A stretch of DNA of 64,000 nt from NCBI GenBank assembly GCA_964445985.1, contig CAYUMU010000019.1, positions 1 through 64,000 on the forward strand, read 5' to 3'. Below the pieces are notes generated by a model. It did not search any database. It worked only from the letters and a program-made list of their open reading frames with translations, and was not told the origin of the DNA. A program made the translations under genes and the position numbers. This document shows, piece by piece, positions 17,249-29,500 of the stretch (the stretch's first letter is position 1; each line of letters opens with the position of its first letter). The DNA comes from CAYUMU01 sp964445985. Its GTDB lineage: Bacteria; Planctomycetota; Planctomycetia; Pirellulales; S012-138.

Positions 17249-17576
17249 AATAAGGTTATGGGCAAATGCCTAGTCCAACCCGACAGGCCGAACCGACGCG
17301 GGCCGCGAATTCTGGGAAGCCAGCCCGATAAAAACCAGCAAGCATTTGACTGACAAGGACTTGCGACACGAGCGCCATTTCCAAAAAAGAATTGCGACCC
17401 GCCGGAATTTGCGAGCAACCGAGCAACTTCCCCGTCAGGGTTCGTGTCGAAAGGGGACACCCCTCGTCGGCTGCGAACCTGCTCGTTACGCTAGGTGTGT
17501 TGGGCTCGCCCCGCTTTCGCGGCGTGCCGTTCTACCTTGCCTGCCCCGCGTCCTTCTTGCCAACTGGATTTTCGCC

Positions 17577-18791
<1,215 letters not shown>

Positions 18792-19104
18792 GCAAGCAGG
18801 CCGCTCGGGGCGGTCGAAGAATAGCTGCCCGCAACGGAGTTCGTGTCCCAGCCGATGTTGATGGCAGAATCATATCCGCTTCAAGGCGAGCAATGCGGCG
18901 GGTAATTCGTTAGTGCTTTTGTTGCCTGCATTACGGCGCCGAGCCCGCGTGCGGATAGAAGGCCGGATGTTTCATTGGCAACTGGCGGGTGTGCCGCGCA
19001 TAATCACGCCAATGCGGGGAAGTGCTTGCACCGGGGGGCACCGCAAGCTCGAAAGCTCCATCCGCGCGCTCGTCCAGCAACACACATTTTCGTTCAGGCG
19101 AAAC

Positions 19105-19704
19105 ATGGGCCATGCTCTTGGCGAAGAAACGGGGTCCACGTCGCGCAGCCTGTTGGCTCGCGTTCGCCAACAAGATGGCGATGCGTGGCAGCGTTTCGCC
19201 GCCCTCTACTCGCCGCTCGTTTATGGCTGGGCTCGTAAGCTAGGGCTGCAACCGAGCGATGCCGCCGATGTGGTGCAAGACGTGTTTCGCACCGTCCTCC
19301 TCAAGATAGGCGACTTTCAAAAAGATGGGCAGGCCTCGCGGTTTCGCGGCTGGCTGTGGGCGATTGCTCGCAATTGCGTGCGATTGCACTACCGGCAAGC
19401 GGCCGCCAAACCGGGCGCGGCGGGCGGACAACAGGCGGCCGAGGCGCTGGAGCGAATCGCCGCCGCCGTGGAGAGCGACTCCGACCCCAGCGGCGAGTCG
19501 GCGCGGCAAGCGCTGTTGCAACGTGCCTTGAAGCTGGTGCAAGCCGAATTTGCTGACCTCACCTGGCAAGCCTTTTGGCAAGTGGCCATGGAATCGCGTC
19601 CGGCCGCCGAAGTGGCCGCCGACTTGAAGCTAACCGTGCAGGCCGTTCGGCAGGCCAAGTACCGGGTGCTGTGCCGGTTGCGGGAAGAACTGCACGGATT
19701 TTAG
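19105..19704 (+). CDS. ECF-type RNA polymerase sigma factor
   Basis: A 199-residue sigma-70 family protein of the planctomycete ECF kind. Region 2 is visible as RVRQQDGDAWQRFAALY, PLVYGWARKLGL, then DAADVVQDVFRTVL and the FRGWLWAIARN block. Region 4 is the C-terminal AEVAADLKLTVQAVRQAKYRVLCRLREEL helix-turn-helix. ATG 19105 is chosen because it lies just before the first conserved segment; the frame is open back to 18913. The gene is followed 137 bp downstream by a large Ser/Thr kinase, a pairing common in planctomycetes and suggestive of a signalling unit. No anti-sigma gene is visible. The 313-bp gap before it holds nothing recognised. Confidence 0.9.
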   Translation: MGHALGEETGSTSRSLLARVRQQDGDAWQRFAALYSPLVYGWARKLGLQPSDAADVVQDVFRTVLLKIGDFQKDGQASRFRGWLWAIARNCVRLHYRQAAAKPGAAGGQQAAEALERIAAAVESDSDPSGESARQALLQRALKLVQAEFADLTWQAFWQVAMESRPAAEVAADLKLTVQAVRQAKYRVLCRLREELHGF

Positions 19705-19841
19705 CGAGTCAGGCTCCCATCCGCGGGCCATTTCCAAAAATCGTGTTATGGCCGCGCATCCTTCTTTATAGAGATGGGGAGGGGTGCAACATTCACGGGG
19801 CGCGGCGGTGTTCATTGTCCGGGGCTGGCAGGTAAAATCCA

Positions 19842-22800
19842 ATGATTACCCATGATTCGGCAGAGCAACTGGCGGCCAGAATTGCCGAGTTGGAAGAGCA
19901 ATTGGAACAGGGGCAGAGCGTGGAAGCGGCTTCGGAACTGGCGCGGCTCAAGGCCGAGCTCGACCGTTTGCTGAGTGAGCTCAAGAAGCCACTCGTGGCC
20001 GATGCGTTCGAGAGCGAGTCGAACTGCGGGCGGGTAACCGACCTGGTCAAGCAGATTGGTCGCGATACCTGCTCGGCCGTCGGCGAACCCACCTTGCCAA
20101 GCGGTCTCGCGGGCGCGGCAAAGATCGCCGAGTCTGGGGAGAAGTCGCGGCAAGGGAAAGGCGGCAACTCGTCGGGCCAAGTCGCGCCACCGAAAAAAGT
20201 CGTCCGGCTGGGCGCGTACGAACTGATTTCCAAGCTGGGCCAGGGCGGCATGGGCGCCGTTTACAAGGCGCGGCACGTGCGGCTCGACAAGATCGTGGCC
20301 ATCAAGGTGCTGCCGCCCAAGCGCGTGCAAGACAAGGCCACCGTGGCCCGCTTCGAACGCGAAATGCGGGCGGTAGGCAAGCTCGATCATGAAAACATCG
20401 TGCGCGCCATGGATGCCGGCGAAGTGGACGGCAGGCATTTTCTGGTGATGGAGTATGTGAGCGGCATCGATCTTTCCAAACTGGTCAAGAAGCTTGGCCC
20501 GCTGCCGATTGCCGACGCTTGCGAATTGATTCGCCAGGCTGCCGTGGGGCTCGATGAAGCCCATGCGCACGGCATGGTGCATCGCGACATCAAACCATCC
20601 AACATCATGCTTTGCCAGGCCGGAGGGCGGAAGCAGCCGCCGGTTGTCAAAATTCTCGACATGGGCCTGGCCCTGTTGAGCGATGCCCACACCGCCGACG
20701 TGGGCTTGACCAGCACCGGCCAATTGATGGGCACGCTCGATTACATGGCGCCCGAGCAGGGCGGCGACAGCAAGAACGTGGACATTCGAGCCGACCTGTA
20801 TGCCTTGGGCGCGTCGTTGTATCGCCTGCTCACCGGCGAAGTCATCTTTCATGGCGACCGATACCAAACGCCGGTGCAAAAGATGATGGCCCTGGCCACG
20901 GAAGACGCGCCGGCCATTCAGTCGCGGCGGGCTGACGTGCCCGAGGGCCTGGCGAATATCATCGGGCGGTTGCTGGAGAAGAATCCGGCGGCCCGCTTTG
21001 CCACGCCGGAAGAAGTGATCGCGGCGCTCACGCCGTATGGCGAGGGCGCCAATTTAGGACAAATGCTGGTGGACGTGGGTTTGCAGCCAGCCGGCTTGGA
21101 CGACGCCAAGACGGGCACGGTGCCCAACGCATCCGCGGCGAGCGTGCATGCCTCGGATCTGGCGCCCCGACCGCTCTCGGGTTTGCAGGCCCAGGGCGCT
21201 AGCGGAGCCGATGCCGTTCCCTCATTCGTTGGGCCGCCTCCGGCTTGGGCACAGGGCGTGGGCGGAAAGTCGGTTCGCCGCCAGCGGCGGTTTCCAACAG
21301 CCATTGCCGTGGGACTGGGCGTGGCAGCGGCGGCAGTGATTGCGGCCGTGGCGTGGACGCTCTTGATTCAAACGCCCGAAGGCACGCTCCGGGTGGAAAT
21401 CAACGATCCCCAGGTGGAAGTGCGCGTGGCCGGCAACGACGTGGTGTTGAAGAAAGCGGGCCGGGAGACCATTCAGTTGACGCCGGGCGAGCACGTGCTG
21501 GTGGTCCAACGGGGCGACTTCCGTTTCGAAACCACCAAGCTGGCGCTTAAAGAGGGCGGAACCGAAACGGTGAAGGTCGATTGGCTGCCGGGCCAGGTGC
21601 AAGTCGTTCACCAGGGTCGGATCATTGGCCAGAAAAGCCTCGAGGGATCAACGCCGGTCGTGGGCGCGAACCCACCTCCCATCGTCCGCGATTGGCAAGA
21701 GGACGACATGGCGCTTGCGTTTGACGGGCACTCATCGCTGGTGCAGTTGTCTGGCGTGGAGGTTGATCTGGCGAGGCCGATCACGTGGGAAGCCTGGGTG
21801 TTCCCCCAGGCGGAGCAGGGCGAGGGGGCAGTGTTCGGGTGCGACGCCTTTCCCCTGCGGCAAACGCCCCAAGGCTGGTCGCTGGCCGTGATGACTTCGC
21901 CGCGGGTTTCCCAAGCGAAGGGCAAATGGGAAGCCGTGCCCGATCCGCCGGCGGTCGAGGTGGACAAGTGGCAACACCTGGCCGGCGTGTGGAATCCCGA
22001 GAAGAACGAAATGCTGCTGTTCGTGAACGGCAAGCTCTCGCGGCGGCGCACCGTGGCGAAGGCCGAATCCGATGGTCCCAGCCCCGTGTTCTTGGGAGGG
22101 CATCCGCTGTTCGTGGGTCGAATTTCGCGGGTCCGAATCTCATCGAACGCGAGATATGACCACGACTTTACGCCGAGCAAGTCGCTTGCGGGCGACAGCG
22201 AAACGTTGGCGATGTACCGGTTTGAGGAAGGTTCGGGCGAGGTGCTGAAGGACACTTCAGGCCGCGGCCACGACGGTAAGATCCTCAACGCCAACTGGGT
22301 GAAGGTCAATGCACCCTTGCCGCGGCCCGCCGATCCTCCTCAGGAAATCGACCTGCTACTCGCCGTGGATACCGCCGCGCTTCGCTACAGCAATTTTGTG
22401 TGGCGGCGGGAGGGCGCGAAGATCGTGGGGGAGGGGACTTCTCCCAAGTCGGTTAGCGATTGGAGAGGCTTTCGCTTTCCGACCAACCTCGCGGGGGATT
22501 ACGACGTCGAAATCGATTTCCAGCAGCGGGGGTTCTACCCGCTGCAAATCGACTTGCCGCTGGGCGATCGCGCCATTCGCCTGTCGCTTTCACCGGGTGG
22601 CAGCAGTCTGATGAAGATCGACGGCAAAGATGACAACCAACTTGATGCTCCGTTTCGGCAGCGCGACACCCGGCTCAAGTCGGGCGTGATTCAACAACTG
22701 CGAGCGCAGGTGCGGCATAGCGGAGACAACGTGAAAGTCGATGCCACCCTGGACGGCCAGCCGGTGGGAAGCTTCGATGGCTTGCGAAGCCGCATCTCGC

Positions 22801-23894
22801 TGCCGCATTGGATTCAGCCTGACAAAACCCGCATTACTGGCGCGGGCTTGTGCGATGTATCGAAGGCTTCGATGACGATTGAGCGGGCGTTGTATCGACC
22901 GCTGGCGTCCGCTGCTGAAAACACATTGTCCGTGCCAACCAAGCCAGCGCCCTTCAAGACCGAAGGCGGCGTGCCGCATTACCATGAGCTTTGGCAAATC
23001 AAGTCCGAGAAGCCCTCGCCTCACTCGCTCGCCGTATTTCCCGATGGAAAGCGTCTGTTGGTGGGCTCGCTCTCCCAACATTTTCACTACATCCACGATT
23101 TCCGCAGCGGTAAAGTTTTGGGTAGCCTGTCGGGAATCACCTGCGCGCAGCAAGGCACCATTAGCCCCGACGGCACAAAGATCTATGGCTCCGCCGGGAA
23201 TCCTCGCCCCGGCGTGGCCCATGTGGCCAAGGAATACGACAGCACCACCGGTAAGTTTCTTCGCGAGGTTGCCGAGTTGGGGGGCGCCATCGCCATCTCA
23301 AACGACGGCCGGTTGCTGGCCGGCGAGGGGAACGACCATAACGTCGTCGTCGCGGAGATCGCAACCTCCCAAGTGCAGCACACGCTCCAGGGAATGACCG
23401 AGCCATTGGTCTACTTGGAATTCTCCCCCGATGCCCAGCGCCTGATCACCGTCAGCGATAAAAGCGTAATGCGCATGTGGGATTTGGCGAGCGGCAAAGA
23501 GCTTTGGAAACTGGATAAGACGCAACTAACCCAAGGGCCGGGCTACAACCCGATGGCCACCTGGCTTCCCAACGGCAAAAGCATGCTCACCTGCGGCGGC
23601 GACAGCATGGTGCGACAATGGAATGCAGAGACCGGAGAAAGCGAAGGTGCTTTCTCCGTGAAAACCCCTTACGTGCGATCGTTCGCAATATCGCATGATG
23701 GAAATAAACTCATCGTTAGCAGTCAGTTCAACGGCCTGATCAAGTTGTGGGACTTGACCACCCAAAAAGAAATTGCCCGCTATGTAGGGCATACCGAGGT
23801 CGCAAAGAGCGCACAGTTTTCGCCCGACGAAAAGATGATCGTTTCTTGTGGATTCAGCGATGGCACCATTCGTATTTGGCCGGTGCCGGATTGA
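19842..23894 (+). CDS. Membrane Ser/Thr protein kinase with LamG-like and WD40-like ectodomains
   Basis: A 1350-residue protein. Residues 1-50 form a Glu-rich coiled coil. The Hanks-type kinase domain spans about 126-400, with glycine loop LGQGGMGAV at 132-140, ATP Lys155, catalytic HRD 247-249 with Lys251 and Asn254, DMG 273-275 in place of DFG, and APE 303-305. A transmembrane helix lies at about 485-509. It is followed by a PEGA-like beta segment (TPEGTLRVEIND), a LamG/concanavalin-type region around 635-790 (VDLARPITWEAWVF, VDKWQHLAGVW), another beta-rich domain, and WD40-like repeats from about 1060 to the end (ending in LWDLTTQKEIARYVGH and the SDGTIRIWPV blade). The kinase is thus cytoplasmic and the sensing part probably extracytoplasmic. 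Confidence 0.92.
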   Translation: MITHDSAEQLAARIAELEEQLEQGQSVEAASELARLKAELDRLLSELKKPLVADAFESESNCGRVTDLVKQIGRDTCSAVGEPTLPSGLAGAAKIAESGEKSRQGKGGNSSGQVAPPKKVVRLGAYELISKLGQGGMGAVYKARHVRLDKIVAIKVLPPKRVQDKATVARFEREMRAVGKLDHENIVRAMDAGEVDGRHFLVMEYVSGIDLSKLVKKLGPLPIADACELIRQAAVGLDEAHAHGMVHRDIKPSNIMLCQAGGRKQPPVVKILDMGLALLSDAHTADVGLTSTGQLMGTLDYMAPEQGGDSKNVDIRADLYALGASLYRLLTGEVIFHGDRYQTPVQKMMALATEDAPAIQSRRADVPEGLANIIGRLLEKNPAARFATPEEVIAALTPYGEGANLGQMLVDVGLQPAGLDDAKTGTVPNASAASVHASDLAPRPLSGLQAQGASGADAVPSFVGPPPAWAQGVGGKSVRRQRRFPTAIAVGLGVAAAAVIAAVAWTLLIQTPEGTLRVEINDPQVEVRVAGNDVVLKKAGRETIQLTPGEHVLVVQRGDFRFETTKLALKEGGTETVKVDWLPGQVQVVHQGRIIGQKSLEGSTPVVGANPPPIVRDWQEDDMALAFDGHSSLVQLSGVEVDLARPITWEAWVFPQAEQGEGAVFGCDAFPLRQTPQGWSLAVMTSPRVSQAKGKWEAVPDPPAVEVDKWQHLAGVWNPEKNEMLLFVNGKLSRRRTVAKAESDGPSPVFLGGHPLFVGRISRVRISSNARYDHDFTPSKSLAGDSETLAMYRFEEGSGEVLKDTSGRGHDGKILNANWVKVNAPLPRPADPPQEIDLLLAVDTAALRYSNFVWRREGAKIVGEGTSPKSVSDWRGFRFPTNLAGDYDVEIDFQQRGFYPLQIDLPLGDRAIRLSLSPGGSSLMKIDGKDDNQLDAPFRQRDTRLKSGVIQQLRAQVRHSGDNVKVDATLDGQPVGSFDGLRSRISLPHWIQPDKTRITGAGLCDVSKASMTIERALYRPLASAAENTLSVPTKPAPFKTEGGVPHYHELWQIKSEKPSPHSLAVFPDGKRLLVGSLSQHFHYIHDFRSGKVLGSLSGITCAQQGTISPDGTKIYGSAGNPRPGVAHVAKEYDSTTGKFLREVAELGGAIAISNDGRLLAGEGNDHNVVVAEIATSQVQHTLQGMTEPLVYLEFSPDAQRLITVSDKSVMRMWDLASGKELWKLDKTQLTQGPGYNPMATWLPNGKSMLTCGGDSMVRQWNAETGESEGAFSVKTPYVRSFAISHDGNKLIVSSQFNGLIKLWDLTTQKEIARYVGHTEVAKSAQFSPDEKMIVSCGFSDGTIRIWPVPD

Positions 23895-23937
23895 AACGAT
23901 CCACCGCGGCTGAGAGCCTATCCGAGAATGCTGTTCC

Positions 23938-23972
23938 CCCTCGCCCCAACCCTCTCCCGCGAGGGGCGAGGG
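23938..23972 (+). terminator. GC-rich hairpin after the kinase gene
   Basis: CCCTCGCCCC (23938-23947) pairs perfectly with GGGGCGAGGG (23963-23972), 44 bp after the kinase stop. The motif resembles GC-rich repeats seen at other gene ends here, for example near 60600-60640. There is no T-run. Confidence 0.45.
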
Positions 23973-24067
23973 AGTCATTGGATAGTTTCTTGCTCGTTAA
24001 CATCTTTGCAAGCTGCAGAGAACTTTAATGCCTCAGCGTCCGTTTGCGGTTTACCCGCGTTAAGCTC

Positions 24068-26062
24068 TTACTTCGACGAGCTTGCCGGTCGTTTTTGCGG
24101 CAGGTGGTAAAAAAAGCCGTCTTCCGTGCCCAGCAGCAGCTCCAGTTGGCCGTCGCCGTTGAGGTCGATCAAGGTGGGGCAGGTGGTATGTCCGGCCAGA
24201 TTTTGCGACGCCACCGGGCCTTGGTTCTCGAACTTCCAGTCGTCGCCCTGGCCAATGTTGCGCCAGAAATCGGCATTCTTGCCGTTGATCAATAGATCGA
24301 GTCGGCCGTCGTTGTCCCAGTCCACCAGAGCCAACTTGCGGCGGCCGCTCTTGCCGGCGGTTAGTTCGTTGAGCCGGAGCGGTTGGCCGGCGGCGTCTTT
24401 GAAGATTCGCCGCGGCGGCTGGAGCATGGGTCCGGCCGTTTGCGGATCGTTGCGTTGGTACAAGGCCAGGTAGCCTTCGTGGTCGAGCATGATCAAGTCC
24501 GGGCGGCCGTCGCCATCGAAGTCGTGCAGCAGGGGGCTCGTGCGCCACTGCGTGACGAGGGCATTGCCCCGCGGGTTCCACCAGTTCCACGCTGGCTTGG
24601 ACGGCGGCTGACCGGCAGGCCAGGCCACGGTAACCGGCGCGGCCGCCGCCAGTTTGGGCTCTCCGCGCGTGCCGATATTGCGATACCAGAGAACTTCACC
24701 CCAGATGGAGTTGATCACAATGTCGGGCAGGCCGTCGCCGTTGAAGTCGCCGGCCGCGGGCACGGTGTAACCCCACTTGGCTTCGGCCGGACCTTGAATC
24801 GATCCATTCTCGCCAGCCTGAATGCGGATGCGCTGGCCGCCGGCCGCGAGCATGGAGGGCAAGCCCCAGCGGGTTGGATTTCCGCCAAGGTTTTCAATAA
24901 AGTGCAGGTAGCCAGCGGAGTCGCCGGAGATGAGATCGGCATCGCCGTCGCCATCCCAATCGACGGCGCTGGGCGTGTTGAGAATGCCCACCTTCACCTG
25001 GTCGGCCTGTTGTTGGAAGAATACCGGCAGCTCGAACCGCGGCACGGCGGCCTGTTGATCGAAGCCGGTGCATTCCAGGAATGCCACGCGGCCGTCTTCC
25101 TGGCCCACGATCAGGTCGGCATCGCCGTCGGCGTCCCAGTCGCAGGCGGTTGCCCGCAGCATTTGCAGGTCCATGCGAATGGTTTGACCTTGATGCTTGA
25201 GCTTCTTTCCCGCGGCGTATCGGGGTTCGGCACGCGTGCCAACATTTTGGAAGAACGTGAAGTCGTCGAGAAAGCTGCCGCAGAGCAGATCGAGGTCGCC
25301 GTCGCCATCCCAATCGGCGAAGTTGGGCGAAGGGCAACCGAAGACGTCGACCAGGCCGCCTTCGCACTCTAGTTGGCGCGGCTGCGCGTACTTGGGTTCG
25401 TTGTCGGTCCCCAGGTTCTTGATGAAGTACACATAGCCGTGGATGGGACCATTCTTCCATTTGCCATCGGCGTTGTAGGCGTCGTCCCAGCCGTAGTCGC
25501 GCCAGTCGCTCACGCCAATCACCAGGTCGGCCACGCCATCGGCGTCGTAGTCGAACCGCTGCCATTGATTGGCGCGGCCGACGTGAAAATTTGGTTTGAA
25601 GGGGAGCGGCGTGCCGCCGGCGAGACGCTGCTGAAGGAAGTCCGGATGCCAGCGGCCGGGCGTGCAAATCACCGGCTGGCCTTGGTGCGTGGTGGCCATC
25701 AGGTTGCCGTGCGGATCGCCGATGCGGCGGGCCGCTTTGAAGACCGGCAGCTTGGGCTGGCTGTTGCCTGGCGCGCCAGGATTCTCGAACAGATAGAGTC
25801 CGGCAGACGCCTTGTTGGAGGTGGAAACCACCAGGTCGAGATCGCCGTCGCCGTCGTAATCGAGCGGAATAGGAATCGCCCAGAGGCCCACGGCCAAATC
25901 GGTCACCAGTTGGGCCTGGTGATACTTGAGCGGAACAAACTCGGCCGAGTCGCTAACAAGCTTGCCGTCGTCGGCGCGCGCAGGCAATGCCGCGAAGGCG
26001 CAGAGAAGCGTGAGGGCGACCCGTTGACGAACCAGGCGCTTCAGAACGAGCAATCGCAGCAT
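24068..26062 (-). CDS. Secreted FG-GAP/VCBS repeat protein
   Basis: A 664-residue protein with a signal peptide (LRLLVLKRLVRQRVALTLLCAFAALPARA). ATG 26062 is preceded by GGGGA; the frame is open back to 26314 without protein-like sequence. The body contains at least seven calcium-binding FG-GAP/VCBS blades of the form DxDGDGDxDL, such as DYDGDGDLDLVV, DWDGDGDLDLLCG, DWDADGDADLIVG, DFNGDGLPDIVI, DFDGDGRPDLIM and DLNGDGQLELLLG. Such blades build a beta-propeller on secreted or surface proteins. The ligand is unknown and no enzymatic domain is seen. Confidence 0.9.
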   Translation of the reverse strand: MLRLLVLKRLVRQRVALTLLCAFAALPARADDGKLVSDSAEFVPLKYHQAQLVTDLAVGLWAIPIPLDYDGDGDLDLVVSTSNKASAGLYLFENPGAPGNSQPKLPVFKAARRIGDPHGNLMATTHQGQPVICTPGRWHPDFLQQRLAGGTPLPFKPNFHVGRANQWQRFDYDADGVADLVIGVSDWRDYGWDDAYNADGKWKNGPIHGYVYFIKNLGTDNEPKYAQPRQLECEGGLVDVFGCPSPNFADWDGDGDLDLLCGSFLDDFTFFQNVGTRAEPRYAAGKKLKHQGQTIRMDLQMLRATACDWDADGDADLIVGQEDGRVAFLECTGFDQQAAVPRFELPVFFQQQADQVKVGILNTPSAVDWDGDGDADLISGDSAGYLHFIENLGGNPTRWGLPSMLAAGGQRIRIQAGENGSIQGPAEAKWGYTVPAAGDFNGDGLPDIVINSIWGEVLWYRNIGTRGEPKLAAAAPVTVAWPAGQPPSKPAWNWWNPRGNALVTQWRTSPLLHDFDGDGRPDLIMLDHEGYLALYQRNDPQTAGPMLQPPRRIFKDAAGQPLRLNELTAGKSGRRKLALVDWDNDGRLDLLINGKNADFWRNIGQGDDWKFENQGPVASQNLAGHTTCPTLIDLNGDGQLELLLGTEDGFFYHLPQKRPASSSK

Positions 26063-26364
26063 GGCTATTCCCCGCGAACGAAAGGTGGATGGGCGATAGC
26101 GATCAACAGAGCAGTATAATCCGTGCTTCAGTGCGAGCCGAAAAATATGTTCTTGCCATGCTGTTCGTTTTCTAGCGGTGGGTGTTTGCAGAGTCGTACC
26201 CGCTGCAACTGGATTCCCGCCCCCGTCTTCACGAGGGCAGGCTCTTCGCGGGAATGTGACGGTGTTGCGGGAATGACGGTGTTGCGGGCGATCAGGCGCA
26301 ATGCGGGAAATCATGCTCGGCTGAAGAGCCGCCCAGCCGCGCCAAGCGAAACGCGCAAAAGAGC

Positions 26365-26430
26365 GCCCGCCGGTAGGGGCAGACTACCAGGCGGGCTATC
26401 GTGCCAGGACGGGGCAGGTTACCTGGCACG
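26365..26430. repeat. Two adjacent hairpins downstream of the RND operon
   Basis: GCCCGCC plus GGTA (26365-26375) pairs with TACC plus GGCGGGC (26385-26396, one bulged A). CGTGCCAGG (26400-26408) pairs with CCTGGCACG (26422-26430). They lie in the 485-bp gap 26063-26548 between the VCBS gene start and the 3' end of the RND gene, which otherwise holds GC palindrome fragments (GCGGGAATG repeats at 26258-26281) and no gene. Confidence 0.65.
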
Positions 26431-26548
26431 ACTGCGATATGTTATCGTATCTGCAATTAAGTTGTGCAAGATTGCCGTCAATTATTCTCAGTAATCGCCA
26501 TGGGAATGAGAGGGGTATCCCTACGATCCTGGGTGTTTGTTGGCAGGA

Positions 26549-29500
26549 TCAGGCGGAAGTGACAGGGGATTGGATTGTCGGCTTTCCTGACACAACGGGT
26601 TCGGGTTTTGCCTTGGCGCGCTGAGGCACGAAGACGGTCGCCAGATCATCGAGCAGCGAGTAGATGACCGGCACGGCCAGCAAGGTCAGGAGCAGCGACA
26701 GCGTTTGCCCTCCCACGGTGACCACGGCGATGCTGCGCCGCTCTTCGGCGCCGGGGCCGGTGGCGATCAGCAGCGGAAACATGCCGGCGATGAACGAGAT
26801 GGTGGTCATGAGAATGGGCCGCAACCGATCGCGGTTGGCCAAGAGGATGGCATCGGCTCGCGGCATGCCTTTGGCGCGGAGCGAGTTCATGTGGTCCACC
26901 TGCATGATGGAGGCCTTTTTGACCACGCCAAACAACACCAGCACGCCCAGTGCCGAGTACAGGTTCAGGCTTTCGCCGCCAAGCCAGAGGGAGATCAGTC
27001 CGAAGGGCACGGCCAGCGGCAGCGAGATCAAGATTGTCAGTGGATGCACCAGGTGCTCAAACTGCGCGGCGAGCACAATGTACATAAAGATGAACGAGAG
27101 GATGAACGTCCAGCCCAAGTCTTGCAGCGTGCGTTCCAACTCTTTGCCGCCGCCCATCACGCGCGCTTGAAAACCGGGGGGGAGCCCGAGTTCATCGGCG
27201 GCGGCCTGAACGGCGGCGACGCGATCGCCGAGGGCATAGCCGGCGGCGATATTGCCTCGCACGGCGACCATGCGTTGCCGATCGAGCCGATCGATGCGGG
27301 GAGAGGTTTGGGTTTCGCGGAACCGCACGACGTTGTCGAGCCGCACCAATACCCCGCCGCCGGCGGCGTGCGCCAGCACTTGCTGGTCGCCCTGGTTAGG
27401 GGCGATGGCCCCGCCGTTTGCCACCGGCTTGCCGCGCACGAAGATTTGCGAAATGGTGGCGCGGTCGCGGCGATCGATGCCGGTGAGCCGCAGCTCCACG
27501 TCGTAAGCGTCGTCCAAGCGTTCGTCGCGATAACGCGACACGCGTTCATCGCCGCCCACGGCCACGCGGAGCGTATTGGCGATTTCTTGCACATCCACGC
27601 CGAGCGAGGCCGCCCTCTCGCGGTCGATATCAACCAGCAGTTGGGGTTTGTCCATGCGGTAGGTGGTGTCGAGGTCGACCAGGCCGGGAAGCTGGGCGGC
27701 CTTCTCGCGAAGCTTCTCACTAAACGCCGCCAGTTCTTCAATGTCGGGGCCCGTGATCGAGTAATCGATATCGACGGGGGCGCCTTGCCGCAGCGAGGTC
27801 AGGTTGCGAACGCTGGGCCGCAGATCGGGGAATTGCTTGAACCGCTTCCGCACCTCGGCCATTTTTTCCTGCTGCGAAAAATTGCCTTCGAAAGCCGCCG
27901 CGGGGTTGCCGCGCAGGGTTTCGCTAACGAGCCGCGGCAAAGAGAAGGTTCGCTCGGCGCTATCCGTGAGACGAATGTACATGCGAGCCGAATTGACGCC
28001 CCGCGTGCCGTTGGAGCCCACCGAGGTGAGCACGTACTCAATGCCGGAGATCTGGCGAATCTCGGCCTCGACCGCCTTCATGCTGCCATCCATGGCGGTC
28101 ATCGTGGCGCCTTCGGGCGCGCTCACGCGGACTTCGAACTCCGATTCATCCACGTTGGTGGGAATGTAGTCCTGCTGGACCAATTCGTAGAGCGGAATGT
28201 TGGCGGCGATCACCACCAGGCTGACCGCGAGCACCAGCCAGCGATGGCGCATGGAGAACCGCAGGCAGAGCATGTAGAAGCCTTCGATCCAAGCATAAAA
28301 GCCCTGGCGAGACGCGGCGGGCTTGCCAGCCGTGGCGGGGTCGGCAGCGGGGGCCGGTTTGGCCTTGAGCATGCGGCTGCACATCATCGGCGTGAGCGAA
28401 AAACTCACCAACATGGAGATCAGCACCGCCACCGTGGCCGTGATCCCAAACTGGAACAGCATCCGCCCGGTCACGCTGGAAAGAAACGAGACGGGCAAGA
28501 ACACAATCACCAGCGAAAGGGTGGTGGCCAACACCGCGAAACCGATCTCGCGCGTGCCTTCCATGGCCGCCTGCCAGGGCGTGGAGCCCTTTTCTTCAAT
28601 GTGGTGGAAGATGTTCTCCAGCACCACGATCGCGTCGTCGATCACCACGCCCACCATGAGCACCAGGGCCAGCATGGTGACGTTATTGAGGGTGAAGTCG
28701 AGGGCTCGCATCATGGCGAAGGTAGCCACGATCGAAGTGGGAATGGCCACGGCGGCAATGATGGTGGACCGCCAACTGCGCATGAACAGCAGCACGACAA
28801 TGCTGGCCAGAATGCTGCCCGAAATCAGGTGGTTTTGAATCTCGTGCATGGCCGCGCGAATGTACCGCGACTGGTCTTGCATGATCTGCAGTTTCACATC
28901 CGGCGGCAGGAGTTCCTCGGCGCGTTTCAGCCGCTCTTTCACGGCGTCGATCACGGCCACGGTATTGGTGCCCGACTGCCGTTGAACCTCGATCACCACG
29001 GCGGGCTTGCCGTCGAGCATGGCCACGCTGCGGATTTCCTTTTGACCGTCGATCACGGTTCCCAAGTCGGCCAAACGAATGGCCGTGCCATCAACCGTGG
29101 CCACGACCAACTCCAGAAACGCCTCGGCCGAGTTGAACCTTCCCAGGGTGCGCAGCGTGAGCTCGCGGTTGCCGGCATCGACGCGGCCGCCGGGGATTTC
29201 GGCGTTTTGTCGAACCAAGGCATCACGCACATCGCCGATCGTTAGCCCATAGGCCGTGAGCCGGCCGGCGTCGATCTGCACGTTGATGGCCCGATCCATG
29301 GCGCCGCTGATTTCCACGGTTCCCACGCCGCGGGCCGACTCAATCACATTCTTCACGTAGCGCTCGGCCAGCACATACAGCTCGCGCGAATCGCGGGGGC
29401 CGGAAACCGCCAGCGAGAGAATGGGCGACGAATCGACATCTTGTTTCTTGATGACCGGTGGATCAATCCCTGGCGGCAACAGATTGAGCACGCTGCTCAC

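Noticed and set aside
16887..17345. tRNA-like cloverleaf in the repeat-rich gap before argG
   Set aside because: The stems are long perfect repeats with no T-loop GTTCGA or acceptor pairing; not a tRNA.
26705..29245. An 846-residue open frame on the plus strand inside the RND pump gene
   Set aside because: Shadow of the GC-rich minus-strand pump gene; composition is His/Gly/Ala-rich and there is no start signal or family.
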